Notes: generated by a model from the letters alone, not told the origin. A DNA stretch of 64,000 nt from Harmonia axyridis (GCF_914767665.1 NC_059506.1:24901825-24965824); one strand, 5' to 3'. Positions 49,401-62,162 are shown, numbered from the stretch's first letter. Translations and numbers: made by a program.

Positions 49401-52077
49401 ACTAGACTATCTGAGGTTTATTGCAAATGAATCCAAACGGTTTTGTATGTTAAATGTTGATGATTTCATAGAAGAACTGTATGAGTAGCTCTGTTAGGAA
49501 GGCTGGATGTTTCAGGGATCATTATCATGAAATATGATGTTGAGGAAACTTGATATGTTTCCTAGATAATTCGTCAAACCAAATTAAAAAATCAATCAAC
49601 AGTGGAGTTGATTGTATTTATTTGTTGTATTTATTTGTTGATGATATCATGATGGTTTATGAGATAAAAATTCAGTTATTTCACGATCTTGGGAGGAATT
49701 ACCACCACATGGTTTTCCATGTATCAATCAAACATTAGATGCCCATTCATTTCCCCTCTCTGGTGCTCTTGTTATGACCAATCTGTACGAAGTTGTATAT
49801 TCACTTTATCTTCTTTCTCTTTACGAAGGATTTAAGTAGAGGGCAGCACTGTACGATCGTCGCTTATTTTTTCTCAAAATTATAGTTTCAACTCTTTTCT
49901 AGACCTTCAGAGCGATCTCAGATAGCGATACAGGTTCTTCAGGATGATTTCTTCTCGGCTAAGTATAACTCACAAGTAACTGATTTATATGAGAAGTTGT
50001 TCATATTGTTATATTGCTAGGCTCTCTTGCGATGCGAATCTTCAATTTAGTTTGTTGGGAGGAAAAAATTATAGAGTTGTAGGTCTTTTTTCCACTAGAC
50101 TATCTGTGGTTTATTGCAAATGAATCCAAACGGTTTTGTATGTTAAATGTTGATGACTCCATAGAAGAACCGTATGGGTAACTCTGTTAGGAAGGCTGGA
50201 TGTTTCAGGGATCATTATTATTAAATATGAAGTTGAGGAAACTTGATATGTTTCCTAGATAATTCGTCAAACCATATTAAACGATCAATCAACAGTGGAG
50301 TTGATTGTATTTATTAGATGTTGATGGTATCATGATGGTTTTTGAGATAAAACGCAGTTATTTCACGCTGTTGAGAGGAATTACCACCACGTGGTTTTCC
50401 GCGTATCAATCAAACATTAGGTGCCCATTCATTTCCCCCTCTGGTGCTACTGTTATGACCAATCTGTACGAAGTTGTATATTCACTTTATCTTCTTTCTC
50501 TTTACGAAGGATTTATGTAGAGGGCAGCACTATATGATCATCGCTTATTTTTTCACAAAATTATAGCTTTAACTCTTTTCTAGACCTTCAGAGCGGTCTC
50601 AGATAACGATAAGACCGGCCATCCACGTACAGTTGAAACTGTCAGTTTCGACTGAACAGTTAAAACTGTCAGTCGAAACTCTACGTGAGTGGGTATTTCA
50701 GTCTCAGTTCAACTCGAATTTTTCAACTGAACAGTTCAACTGAGAGAAATTAAATTGTTCATATTTTTAACTGAAAGGTTTAACTGAACTGACAGTGTGT
50801 GGGGGTTCAACTGTGGAGTTCTCAGTTGATTTCGTGTCGAGCAAGGGTGCGCATCACAATGTCGCGTAAACATAACTAGGTTATAGTCGATTTTATCGAA
50901 CTATATAGGTCAGAACCTTGTTTATGGCCAAGAAATCGGTGCTGTCAAAAATAAACAGCTTGAGATCTGCTTACCGCAAAGAAAAAAAAAAAGTTGAGGC
51001 TTCGAAAAAATCTGGAGCATCTGTGGATAGCATTTACAAGCCGGTACTTTGGTACTATGACCTGTTTGATTTTCTGAATGACCAAGACACCCCGAGAGTA
51101 TTATATTCTAATTTAGAGAGTAGTGAAAAGTCATGCGCAAATAATTGAGAAAATCTAATGGTTCTTCTCCTAATTCTCTCAATAAATTTATGTGTGAAGA
51201 TAAATTTCTTTTTTGTAGCCACTGCTTGCACCACTGTTTATGCTTTCTCTTCTTTATTCTTGGTAAAATTTCAAAAATTGAACCGAGGACCGCCAGATCG
51301 TCGGACTTTCTCGAATCCATCATGGAACAAACTGAAGCTTTGAACTGCACATGTGTGCACATCTCAGTTCACAGTTGAAACTGACAGTTTTAACTGTTCA
51401 GTCGAAACTGACAGTTTCAACTGTACGTGGATGGCCGGCCTAAAGGTTCTTTAGGATGATTTCTTCTCGGCTAAGTATAACTCACAAGTAACTGATTTAT
51501 ATGAGGAGTTGTTCATATTTTTATATTGCTAGGATTTCTTGCAATGCGAATCTCCAATTTAGTTAGTTGGGAGGAAAAAATTATTTAGTTGTAGGTCTTT
51601 TTTTCTAGTCGACTATCTGAGGTTTATTACAAATGAATCCGATCGGTTTTGTCAGTTAAATGTTCATGACTTCATAGAAGAACTGTATGGGTAACTCTGT
51701 TAGGAAGGCTTGGATGTTGCAGGGATCATTATTATTAAATATGATGTTGAGGAAACTTTAACTTCAAATTAAACGATCAATCAACAGTGGAGTTGATTGT
51801 ATTTATTAAATGTTGATGATATCTTGATGGCTTGTGAGATAAAAACTCAGTTATTTCACGCTCTAGGGAGGAATTATCACCACGTGGTTTTCCGCGTTTC
51901 GATCAAACATTAGGTGCACATTAATTTCCTTCCTCTGGTGCTCCTATTATGACCAATCTGTACGAAGTTGTATATTCACTTTATCTTCTTTCTCTTTACG
52001 AAGGATTTATGAAGAGGGCAGCACTGTACGACGGTCTATTAGTTTCTCACAGAATTATAGTTTTAACTCTTTTGTAA
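46447..52077. repeat. Satellite array: eight units of about 690 bp
   Basis: The anchor ACCTTCAGAGCGGTCTCAGA recurs at about 46445, 47131, 47821, 48504, 49210, 49913 and 50584, with spacings of 671-706 bp. The eighth unit follows the insertion at 50613-51440. Units are a few percent diverged. Small private changes include a triplicated TTTGTTGTATTTA stretch in the unit around 48910. Decayed sequence resembling the unit continues to about 52390. No open frame is kept across units. Confidence 0.9.
50613..51440. mobile_element. PIF/Harbinger deletion derivative with MADF and transposase remnants
   Basis: An 828-bp element inserted in a satellite unit, with exact TAA target duplications (50610-50612 and 51441-51443) and long TIRs starting G(A/G)CCGGCCATCCACGTACAG. 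TWA duplications are the PIF/Harbinger rule. The + strand (50924-51148) encodes part of a MADF domain: SVLSKINSLRSAYRKEKKKV, then SGASVDSIYKPVLWYYDLFD. The - strand (51362-51108) encodes the start of a HARBI1-like transposase: KQWCKQWLQKRNLSSHINLL, EPLDFLNYLRMTF. Harbinger elements usually carry both a DDE transposase and a Myb/SANT- or MADF-type protein. Here the two converge and both are cut short, overlapping near 51108-51148. Confidence 0.85.
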
Positions 52078-52605
52078 TGATTTTTCACGAAAATTTTGAA
52101 TATATGTCAGTGCTTTGTACATTGAAAATATGATCAATTCTTATGCGAAAAACTGAAAGTTTCCAAAATTTTTTTCATTCGCAAATTATCATTCTGGAAT
52201 GTATATTATTGTTGAAAGAAATTCTGTTGAAACCCCTCAAGAATAAGTGGTTGTAGGAGGAAAAATCTATGAATTCGTTTTGACTGAGCAGACACGTGGT
52301 GGCATTACTTCTTAAATGCTGATTATATCATACAGGTGGTGGTTCATGATATAAAAACTCAGTTATTTTACGCTCTTGATAGAGATATTTGTTAGTATAT
52401 TCCACAGATTCCAGTGTATTTTTCAATTACATAAATATTTCTTATTTGAAATAACTCTCTAGACTTGACACTTCGTTGATGAACTGGCCGCAGGTATCTG
52501 ATAATGTTTAGATATGAACTATATAAGCTGGCGAATTGCTACTCACAATACTACATATATTTCACCGGTAGACTCGAAGAAAGCTAAAAAAAATGTATAT
52601 ACTGA

Positions 52606-52685
52606 GCTACCGAGGTGGCTCTGTGGTGGAGCGATGGACTAGTGATTCGGAGGTTGTGGGTTCGAGTCCCGCACGAGGAGGTACT
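52606..52685 (+). mobile_element. tRNA-derived SINE-like piece
   Basis: It has an A-box-like TGGCTCTGTGG and a perfect B box GGTTCGAGTCC at tRNA spacing, with a T stem GTGGG/CCCGC. The acceptor stem does not pair, so it is not a working tRNA. It may be the head of a SINE; the 3' part was not delimited. Confidence 0.5.
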
Positions 52686-52689
52686 TTTT

Positions 52690-54530
52690 TCGGAGTTGAA
52701 CTATTGTGTGCATGCCATGGTGTTATTTCCTTGTAATTATTTCAAAGACGTTAAAAAACCCACTAGTAGCGAACAATTTTTGACAAATCGACACAATAGG
52801 AATGATCGAGAAATATTTCACGATGTTTGTACTGTAATTCAGCTTTTATCTTTTCTATAAAATAATTTAAAAGAAAATATTTTCTGTTAACATGAACAGA
52901 TTTCGATCCATTGTTATGATAAGAAAAGAATAAGTATATAACGAACTAGCGATTAGAGTTATATTGCCCTAACCTAACCTAACCTCATTTTGAAATTAGA
53001 TTTTGGGTGTGTGAGTAAGTAGGTATGGTGCAAAAGCTCATAAGATTTAACTACCTATTTAAATCTCATTCTGAAATTAAATTTAAGGAGTGTAGAGTTA
53101 AGTGCAAAAGCACTTTGAAATTAACATTAACAATTTTTAGGAAAACCATAGCGCCAAGTGTATTTCTCGATCCTCATGCAGTTTAGAATATTCAAATGCG
53201 CCTCTACTCTATTAACAGTCAACCGAATTCGTTCCGGTTTAGGTAAGTTACTTTTGCCATCTCTTTTATGACTTCTGTGTATGTCGAGTAATCAATATAA
53301 TTCATTCTAACCTCAAATTATTTCCGTATCAGTTCAATCATTCCAAACAAACTGGACTATTAAAATGCCAACTTGAGATTTAATGTCTCTCATTATATTT
53401 AAAAAAATTTGTATCCTTAATTACCATCAACAATCTATAGGCGTACACCTGTGGCAGGCAACTCATAATGAAATTGTTTAACATAATTCCATGTCATTGC
53501 CGAAGCCAATTGTGCTCGTAACAGCAAGTTTTGCCTATAAATATTATAAATAATATTCTCGGAAACCTTAACATTTATGAATAAGAATGGTGTTACCTGT
53601 AATAGATTACTGCAAATGTATTTCTTCAATAGGCGAATAGTTATAAAGTCAAGGATCGATTTACAGGGTGGGCTTCTCTTCGACACAGGTATGTATAGAG
53701 GAATTCAAATAACTAGATGGCGTTTTTTATCTTCAAGTCAGAGTTAAAATCTTTGAAAAAACTGTACCAATAAACAATCTACTTATGCCAAGAGTTTATG
53801 CAAACAAGAAGTAAATTTTCAATTACCTCAGCATATTGGAAGAACTTCAATTCATACAGCTCTCATTTCAAGAGTTCCAAAAGTAACAGGAAACTATTAT
53901 TTTATCAAGAAATTTCATTATTACATGAGCCTTCGACTTCGGAAATTCATTTAACCATTTCTCTGACGAAAGATTCTGAACATTATTACATCTCTTTTAT
54001 TAGCCGTTCACTCAATTGTACAGTTTTGTATTTTTCTTTTGGTTGGTTTTAAAATTTTTTTACAGTTAAAAATGCATTTTTAAACAGAATTACTATATAT
54101 CAAAAATATAATAACAAAAAACATTATTGAAGCGTGTATCTTTCCATGATTGACTAACATAACCTTTTGAACACAAATGACATGAAAAATAACAAAAAAT
54201 AAAACACAATGTTGCCAAAATAACCAATTTAAATGGTATCATTCTTATTGGAAAATCTTATGAATAACAGTTCAAGCTCTGTGTGCGTGTTATTTCTCAG
54301 AGGTTCTATGTTACTAACTCATAATGTATACTATCAGCCTACGCTGAGCATCCTGAAGTGAACGACGGCGTCTTGTTAAATCTGATGCCAATATATTGAT
54401 ATTTGAACGATTAACCGATTCAAAATCCTCAGTCCATTAAAAAACATACCTCTGATTGAAAAAACTACACTATTACCCACACATGGCTTTAAGACCATTT
54501 CGAAAACGATGTTTTCAAAAAAAAATTAAA
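52690..54530. other. Gene-poor stretch
   Basis: It contains a short CCTAACCTAACC run near 52970 and a CAGGGTGGGCTT end-like motif near 53665. No coding sequence is recognised. Confidence 0.4.
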
Positions 54531-54532
54531 AG

Positions 54533-55035
54533 TTACTCATCAAAATCATTGTCAAAAAGCCTTAAACGGAAATGAAGATTACATGACCTTCTGACCAAAA
54601 TTGAATCTCCACCACATTTTTTGAAGAACTTCGTTTGGCAACTGCCTCTTTGGTCCACAATTTTGAAATTATAGATTCGGCAATGAATAGGAAGAGATCC
54701 AGAATTCACTGAAACAAAGCCAGAGTGATGGCTTCTATCGATCAGGCTTTCTGTACAAAAAATGCGTTGCTCTTCAGGTTTGAGGCGATACATTGAAAGG
54801 GATTTTTCATACTGAACTCAAAATGCACCAGTATAAGATTATGATAATTCAGGAATCATCCAAAGGGACTGAGAGAGGCATGTTGAAAATAAGTTGCCAG
54901 GCAATCCCTCAACAAATCAGTGATGAAGCTCACGTACATCTCTCAGTGTGTGTTAATGGACAACATTGCCTAACTGGACAAACATTTTCCTTCAGAGCTC
55001 AAAAGTCACAGTTTTTTAAATTTTCTCGTCTATAG
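54533..55035. pseudogene. Rearranged mariner-related transposase relic
   Basis: On the + strand from 54800, ELKMHQYKIMIIQESSKGT and then QISDEAHVHLSVCVNGQH match the middle of DD41-type transposases (first catalytic Asp in SDEAH). Immediately upstream the - strand (54793-54533) reads MYRLKPEEQRIFCTESLIDR and resembles a transposase N-terminus. The two parts face away from each other, so the relic seems to have been inverted internally. No TIRs were found. Confidence 0.5.
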
Positions 55036-55039
55036 GCAT

Positions 55040-56455
55040 TATTGAACCTTATTAACAGTGCTTCAGTGAAGTAATCCTTCTAATTGTTAAATGGTGTGCT
55101 ATTTGGTTATTAATAACTGTTATGCCTGATTTCGTATTATGTTATACGGGTATTTTTAGGTAATCCATTCACCAGAACGTACAAGTTATTACGAGAATAT
55201 GATGAAATCTTGATGTCTTGATGTAAAAAGGTTAATAGTAATATTTTTCTCAAGTCATTAGGCTAAGGACATCCAATCTATGGAAATTGTAGAAATTCCA
55301 ACTGAATTTAACCTGGAGTTGATTATATTCATGTTTCATACTGTGAAATGGTGCCAGCTATTTTTCGATAAAACCAAAACAATCTGGAAGTAAACGTAAT
55401 GGAAAGAAATTGCAATGTGTATGCTGACTCAAAGCCATATAATTTAGGACACCTTGTTCATCCAACTGATGTCTATGGGCAATTCTACAAACGAAACACC
55501 GCTTAGATCTGAAAGTTATTGTTATAATCTCTCGTAGAAATTTAATTACATCCCGACGAACGTACACTCCGCTGAAAGCTAATGTTCCTTATGTACTCAC
55601 CTCTACGGGTTTATCGTATTTCTCGTGTAAAACTATACAGCCGTGTTCGAAAGATAACACCGGTGTGAAACGTCGCTTTTGACTAGTAGAATTAGCTTTA
55701 ATATCCCCTGACGCGAATTCAATATGGAAATAACAATCTTTCCGAAGACAGCGGCAGAGGCGTAGATATGGGGAGTACTGGGGGTAATTACCCCCCAAGA
55801 CTTCCAAAATATGAAATTTCAGAATTCTTGCAAGGCAACATTTTTTTATGAAAATGAACCAATAATCATTTTACTTTTCTTTGAAATCGAAAAGGCATTG
55901 AAAAATTGGACCATTTTACGGTTTATGAGTTCATTATCGCTTTCAAGATGATTATTTTTATTGCACTATGAGCACGTCTATGTTCGAGGTTTATTATTTT
56001 CTTTTATCTATCCGATTTGTCGCTTCTTGTTTTGCCATCTATGAATATGAGCGTTTCCAAAGTTTTCGATATAAATAATTTAATTCCCTCCACACTCATT
56101 GAATTAAAAAGGAAATATGATCCTGATTGTTTTTAGATAGAATTCAACGGAATTCATATTAAAATTACAAAAAAAAAGATTAGTTTCTAGTTTAATGGAA
56201 ACAGAGTTACAGTTATGGTATAAAAACTGCATTAGTGAGACTGAAAATCTGCCAGATGAAGCAATGATTGCACTAAAATTTTGCGATAAGTCAATATATC
56301 TGAATGTTTACTTGGCACTTTATTTGATCTCTGTAATCCCTGTAGGGGAGGCGAGTTCAAGAGGAATTTTTTATAATTGAAGAGGTTGAAAACTTGGTAC
56401 AGATCATCAATGGGTTAGGAAAGATTGGCAGGTTTGGCCTTAATATATTGGTGTA
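55040..56455. other. Gene-poor stretch
   Basis: Short open frames only, none with a recognised domain. Confidence 0.4.
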
Positions 56456-57579
56456 TAAGTTTGCTTCCGCCGTTTTGCAATAAATGGCTGTAGCGGTAAG
56501 TGGTAGTAGAAATAATTAGATCGTAAATGCCAAACAATAACCTTAGATATTTGTAAACATAACGCCATCGAAATATTAGTCGATTTGTATCTGCATCACA
56601 TAAAGTTATTCTCGATTAAACATGTCAGCTTACGAGCCAAATTTTCATTTGCTAGAGATTTTAATTTTCTGCTGTAATATGAAGAAATCTGCGGCTGAGG
56701 CTCATCTAATGCTCCCAAATACCTATGGCGAGGCGGCTATTAGTGAAAGAACGTGCTGAAGGTGGTACCAACGCTCCGAGAACGTCGATTTTGATGTTGA
56801 AGACCAGCATGGCGGTGGAAGAGAGAAGGTTTTCGAAGATGCAGAAGTGGAGGCATTACTTGATCAAGACTCGTGTCAAACGCAACAAAAATTGACGGGA
56901 CCATTGAGAGTGACGCAACAAGCCTTTTCATAATGCCTGAAAGTCATGAGAATGATTCAGAAACAAGGAAATTGAGTGCCATATGAGAAGCGCAGAAAAT
57001 CAGGGGCATATCCCGGCCATGCTTCCACCCTTCGACGGACAAACCGAATATTCACGGTTTCAAGGTAATGCTAAATATTTGGTGAGACTAGCTCACCGTA
57101 GTGTATTATGAATTGTTAAAACCAACTGAAACAATTACAGGCGATCGTTATCGAACGCATTTATTGCGTTCGAAGCAGAGCATTGAGAGACAAACGACCG
57201 CACTACAACGAGAGACATGATTAGTGATTTCACAGCATGACAATGCTCGATTCCATGTTACGAAAGTGCTCAAGAAATACTTGGAAACGTTGAAAGTCCG
57301 ATTCTACAGAAGTTGCTCCTTCGGATTATCACTTATTTCGATCAATGGTACACGGCCTGGCTAACCAGCACTTCCGGTCTTATGAAGAAGTAAAAAATTG
57401 GATCGATTCGTGGATCGCTTCAAAAAATGACCAGTTTTTTTCAACGCGGGATTTGTACGCTGCCCGAAAGATGGGAGAAAGTAGTCACTAGCGGTGGATA
57501 ATACTTTGAATCATAAATGTATAACCAGTTCTTTACAATAAAGCCTCGAATTTTGGAACAAACGGCGGAAGCAAAGTTG
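56456..57579 (+). pseudogene. Mariner (DD34D) copy 3, both ends present, decayed
   Basis: Flanked by TA (56454-56455 and 57580-57581). The left end TAAGTTTGCTTCCGCCGTTT pairs with the right end AAACGGCGGAAGCAAAGTTG. The + strand shows MKKSAAEAHLMLPNTYGEAA-like sequence, DQDSCQTQQKLTGPLRVTQQ and the HDNARFHVTKVLKKYLETLK region, broken by many stops and frameshifts. About 150 bp are missing around the first catalytic Asp. It is the only copy here with both TIRs. Confidence 0.8.
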
Positions 57580-58537
57580 TAGGAGATTCTTGGAATTGAT
57601 AAATTATATTACGAGTAAATAATTTTATAGCCTTTTCACCACAGTTGGTTTTTAGTCATTAGTTTGTTTAATTATGTTCTTCCTGTTTATTATTCACGAA
57701 TTTATCAAATGTTTTTCTACTGGAAAAAAGTTTGTTGTTATTTTCAAAATGTTTCTTGTTGTGTATATAGGTTTTATAAGTATTCATTTCTGATAAAATA
57801 ATTGATGTTTATCTGACGAAAGTTTTTTTCGATTACCACCCAACAAAAAAAAAAATCTACGCCCTTGGACCTCGAGCTTCATTCAGAAAAGTACAAAGAA
57901 CGATGAAACCATTTTTTGTCGGCGTCCGATAACAATACCATTACATCACTTGACGTAACTTAGAGTAATAACAGCTGATAAAGACTATTATTCCCCCAAT
58001 AAAATAGTGTAAATCATGTACGGATCTCGTTAGAGGTTAGGCCGTGAGCAAAAAGCTCGTGCCATTTAATGTATAATTCATGGATGTGTCATTTAATACA
58101 TGTGTATTGGTGGTACGGTCCGGCCTGGTCTCACATAACTCGTTCAGAGATATTGTTATTACACCATACGGCATCTATGAACGTTCAGCGGGCTTGATGC
58201 AAGATGGTGCCCGTTACATAAACCAGATATTGACAGCGAACCCACGCACCTTCTTTATTCTAGACCACAGATTCCGGTTGGAATCGGTTCCTGATTTTTA
58301 GACCGATTTCGAAATACGCTTCCCGGTTGGGCGTGGATGGGAACAAATATAATATGTTTTAATATTTCTATAGTTGTGAATGATCTGTGCAGATCGGTTA
58401 GTACACACCATAGAATAATATATAATATGACCATTGAATGGAGAAGTAATAGATCCCCGGTCTGATGCACAGATGGCGGTGCTAGTATTAAATCCATAAA
58501 ATTTTTAGTTAGTAACTAAGATGTCTAAACACATGGT
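57580..58537. other. Gene-poor stretch
   Basis: No gene recognised. The open frame at 58080-58301 shows no domain. Confidence 0.4.
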
Positions 58538-58592
58538 GTATGCACTCGTCATTTTTTTATGGAATGAAATTAAAAAATTGACGAGTGCATAC
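58538..58592. repeat. Hairpin with arms of about 22 bp
   Basis: GTATGCACTCGTCATTTTTT and its complement (58571-58592) form arms around an 11-base loop. No gene end is known nearby. Confidence 0.6.
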
Positions 58593-59004
58593 AGCGCATA
58601 AAGTTGTCATAGAATTATTATCAAGTTTGGTCTGAGAGATATCAATTCTTTTAACGTCTAAGATAATCGGAATTGATAATGGAGCTGTTTCCCTATGATC
58701 CTATTTTTCATATTTCAACTTACATCCTTTTAAACAAACAAGATTTGAAGCGAAATTTACCAACGATGCAGAATAGAGAATTCAATGATCGACCGAGAAA
58801 GTAACTGAGTTCAATTTAATTCTGAGTGTTTCTGTGATCCATATATAGGAAAATATAAAAGTCATCTGAAAAGGCATAGTTCAATTCCGAGTCCATTGAT
58901 TTCTGTTCTACTATTGTAGCTCACTTAAGTAAACATCCTGACGGTAATCACAGTTTAATGACACCAAGAAGACACCACAATCGTTTTGGTGAAATTGGTT
59001 TGAG

Positions 59005-59800
59005 GAAATAGTATATTGTGCAACAGGTGGGCAAAGGCCAACTTTTCTCACGAGTGTGGAAGTTTGTGGCACGAGCCTGGAAGGCGAGTGTAAACACACG
59101 AGTGAGAAAAAGACTTTTCCTACAACTGCTATGAAAAGTAGATTATTCTTCATAGCTTACTCAATTTCAAAACTATGTAGGTATTGCTCATATTGTGGGA
59201 AATATTATTTCTCACGACACTTTGCCCACACCTCGCTTGGTAGACCAATGAGATTGAACTTTTGAGTCGTTTCTATGGAAACGCAATAAATTAGCACATA
59301 CTGTCAACGAAGGCCATTTTGATTTGAATCAAGTCCATTACTTGAATTATTGATATTTGTGCAGTTGTAGGAAGAGTATAGTGCGCAACATGTGGAGAAA
59401 GTCCTTTTCTAGGGTGTGTTTGCGGCACTCGCCTTTCAGGCTCGTGCCACGAACTTCCACATTCTCGAGAAAAGTTGGACTTTCCCCATTGTTGCACAAT
59501 ATACTATTTACTCATACTGTGAGAAATTATTCCACACGGCACTTTGCCCACACCTTTGCTCGGTAGGCCAATGAAATTCGGCTTTTGATAGTCCTTTCTA
59601 TGGAAACGAAGAAATGAACAGACAATGTGCACGTAGGCCATTTTGAATTGAATTAGACATTACTTGAATTATTGAAATTTGTGCAGTTGTTGGAAAAGTA
59701 TAGTGTGCAACATGTGGAGAAAGTCCTTTTCTCACTTGTGTGTTTCCACACTCGTGAGAAAAGATGGACGTCCCCACTTGTTGCACAATATAAAATTTTT
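59005..59800. repeat. Tandem repeats of 320-370 bp with inner hairpins
   Basis: GTATA(T/G)TG(T/C)GCAACA(G/T)GTGG occurs at about 59010, 59378 and 59697. AGGCCATTTTGA.TTGAAT occurs at 59309 and 59636. Each unit carries a hairpin such as CTTTTCTCACTTGTGTG against CACACTCGTGAGAAAAG. Confidence 0.75.
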
Positions 59801-60585
59801 TTAAATATTTCATAAAAGTAACAGTCATAGAGTTTCGTTAAACTTGCATCAACCTGCCAATCGAAATAACTCAAGCTATCCAAAATATTCCTCACCAACC
59901 TCTCACGGTAATTTTATTCAACGAAGCAACAATGTAACGAAGTCATCCTCAAATAAAATACGTACGCGGACGTTTTTATGCCAGTGTCGATACTAATTCA
60001 ACCCGACAACCCAACAGTGACGAATTCATCAAAGACATTTCTCAGAATGGAATCCACCATTTTTCACGCCAGTTCGCTGAAGACTCAATACCCTCGTTTA
60101 GCGGATCGAAGACGCAGGACGACATTAATACGTGGCTGCGTAATAAATACGGAGGAAGAGCAGAGAAGATCCAGGAATCAACAAATGAATAGTTTGCACG
60201 AAGTTGTCCGCATAATTTACTTTCAACGGACAGCAGGACTTGACAACTTCAAGCGGCTTGCTGATTGATAAACATGAGCGGGATTATCTGCATATTCGAT
60301 GCAGCTTTGCCGAGACTTAGGCGCCTTTTCCTACGTCTTTTCTGGGTTCACAGTTTTTTATATTGGGTTTTGATTTTTGTACAGGATTTTTTTGAATATT
60401 TGACCACGCGCTGCATCGAAGGGAAATGGACTAGTTTTCATTTTTTTGTTAAGGATTAATTCTAAAAATTTAAGTAAAATGAAACAAAAATGTGGAAGAA
60501 TCATTGAAATATTTCTAGAAATGAAAAAGTTATGGGACTTTGAAGTTGCGCTTGGAAGAATAATTTCATAGTACGTGTAAGTGTC

Positions 60586-60595
60586 GTGACGTCAC
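60586..60595. promoter_or_regulatory. CRE-like palindrome GTGACGTCAC, site 1
   Basis: It contains TGACGTCA, the CREB/ATF site. An ATG in good context (GCACGATGG) follows about 90 bp later but opens only a 40-odd codon frame. Confidence 0.3.
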
Positions 60596-61136
60596 ACACT
60601 AGAAGACTGGTATTCGCAGAGTGCTTACGAATTCATTGATGTACAATCACTTGTGCCGTTCGTGTCGTGTTTTGTTCGTTGCACGATGGCTGAAATAACT
60701 TACTATATACATACATATAAATTACTTTTTTCTCTTTTTACTTTTTACTCCTCACATAAATATGTTTTGCCATTGATAGACTTTAACAACCAGTACTCAA
60801 CTACAAACTGTTTATGAAACGTTTTTTAAATAAATCATCGTTATAAGTTGAACCATGATGAAGCAAACTCAAAAGTAGATATTTACTTGAAAAGTTTAAC
60901 TCCTTTTATTTCTGCACTGACATAAGATGGATTTGAAGAAAAAACTCCATCACTGCGAATATATCTATTTTAGGCAAATAGTCACTTTGTCCTTTCACGA
61001 AGCCTTCTTCCATTATGGTGACATAAAAACAAAACTCGAGTTGAAACTACACTGTACAACTACAAACGGCGCGAGAGCCTTGGCTCGGCTAAGTATTCAA
61101 ACGTAATTTATGGTGTAGCGATCACAGGCAAGAGCC

Positions 61137-61146
61137 GTGACGTCAC
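61137..61146. promoter_or_regulatory. CRE-like palindrome GTGACGTCAC, site 2
   Basis: The identical 10-bp palindrome, 551 bp from site 1. The surrounding bases differ, so it is not simply a repeat copy. Confidence 0.3.
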
Positions 61147-61576
61147 AGACCAAAGACGTTCCGCGCTAAAATACGTAAATTTAAATAATCTATTTCTCAG
61201 TCATTTATTGATGGATTTTCAAAATGTTCTCACTGATTTATCAGTTTTGCTCTATATTTTAATTCTATCGTGTCAAATATAGTATTATCAACATCACTAA
61301 ACGAGTCCATTGGGTGTGGTGAATTTGCTCGAATTTTTTATATGTTGTAGAATTCCTGATGCTTATTAAATGTCTTCATTGCATCACCGCTCTTAATTCA
61401 AACTGTTTGATTATGGTCCCGTCAATATTTTTTAGTTTTGATTCTTTCGATTTGCATGTTTCTTGGGTATGCTGAATCCGAATCTGACGTTTGCCATCAA
61501 AATTTCGTGACGGAAATGCGAAAAATTGCATTTTTTGGCGGTTTTTTCCTCCTACAAAAAAAAAGTATTAGTTGTA

Positions 61577-62162
61577 CAACTTTGCTCCCGCCGTTTTGCA
61601 ATAGATGGCTGTAGCGGTAAGTGGGAGTCGAAATATATAGATCATACAATAAGCTTAGGTACTTGTTAACATCATCGAAATAATAGTCGATTTGTATAAA
61701 GTTATTCTCGATTGAACATGTTCGCTTACGTGCCAAATTTTCGTCATTGCGGGAGGTTTTAATTTTGTTCTTTAATATGAAGAAATCTGCGGCTGAGGCT
61801 CATCCAATGCTCTCAAATACCTATGGCGAGGCCACTTTAATTGAAAGAACGTGCCGAGAGTGGTTTCAACGCTCAAAGAACGGGGATTTTGACGTCGAAG
61901 ACCAGCTTGGCGGTGGAAGAGAGAAGGTTTTCGAAGATGCAGAATTGGAGGCATTATTTGATGAAGACTCGTGCCAAACGCACCAAGAGATGGCAGGATC
62001 ATTGAGAGTGACGCAACAAGCCATTTCAAAACTCCTAAAAGTCATGAGAATGATTCAGAAACAAGGAAATCGAGTGCCGTACGAGTTGAAGCCGATAGAT
62101 GTTGAACGGCGTCTGTTTGCTTGTGACCAGCTGCTTGCAAGGGAAAGACTGAAGGGATTTCT
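61577..62162 (+). pseudogene. Mariner (DD34D) copy 4, 5' half
   Basis: It begins after TA with CAACTTTGCTCCCGCCGTTT. The longest undisturbed N-terminal frame of the four copies is here (61747-62172): MKKSAAEAHPMLSNTYGEAT, an HTH with TCREWFQRSKNGDFDVED, a linker GGGREKVFED and a second HTH with VTQQAISKLLKVMRMIQKQG. It stops at KGFL near 62162, before the catalytic core, and no right TIR follows. Confidence 0.8.

Larger units (their letters stand above)
59830..61576. other. Gene-poor stretch with mixed composition
   Basis: The 96-codon frame at 59978-60268 (+) is GC-richer than its flanks but has no recognised domain. Two GTGACGTCAC palindromes lie in this stretch. No gene model could be built. 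Confidence 0.35.

Noticed and set aside
46846..50520. Frames in the satellite reading VDDIMMV, similar to the YVDD motif of reverse transcriptases
   Set aside because: Neighbouring residues do not fit a reverse transcriptase, and stops differ from unit to unit; taken as chance.
59978..60268. 96-codon + strand frame
   Set aside because: GC-richer than the flanks but without a recognisable domain or splice context; not called as a gene.
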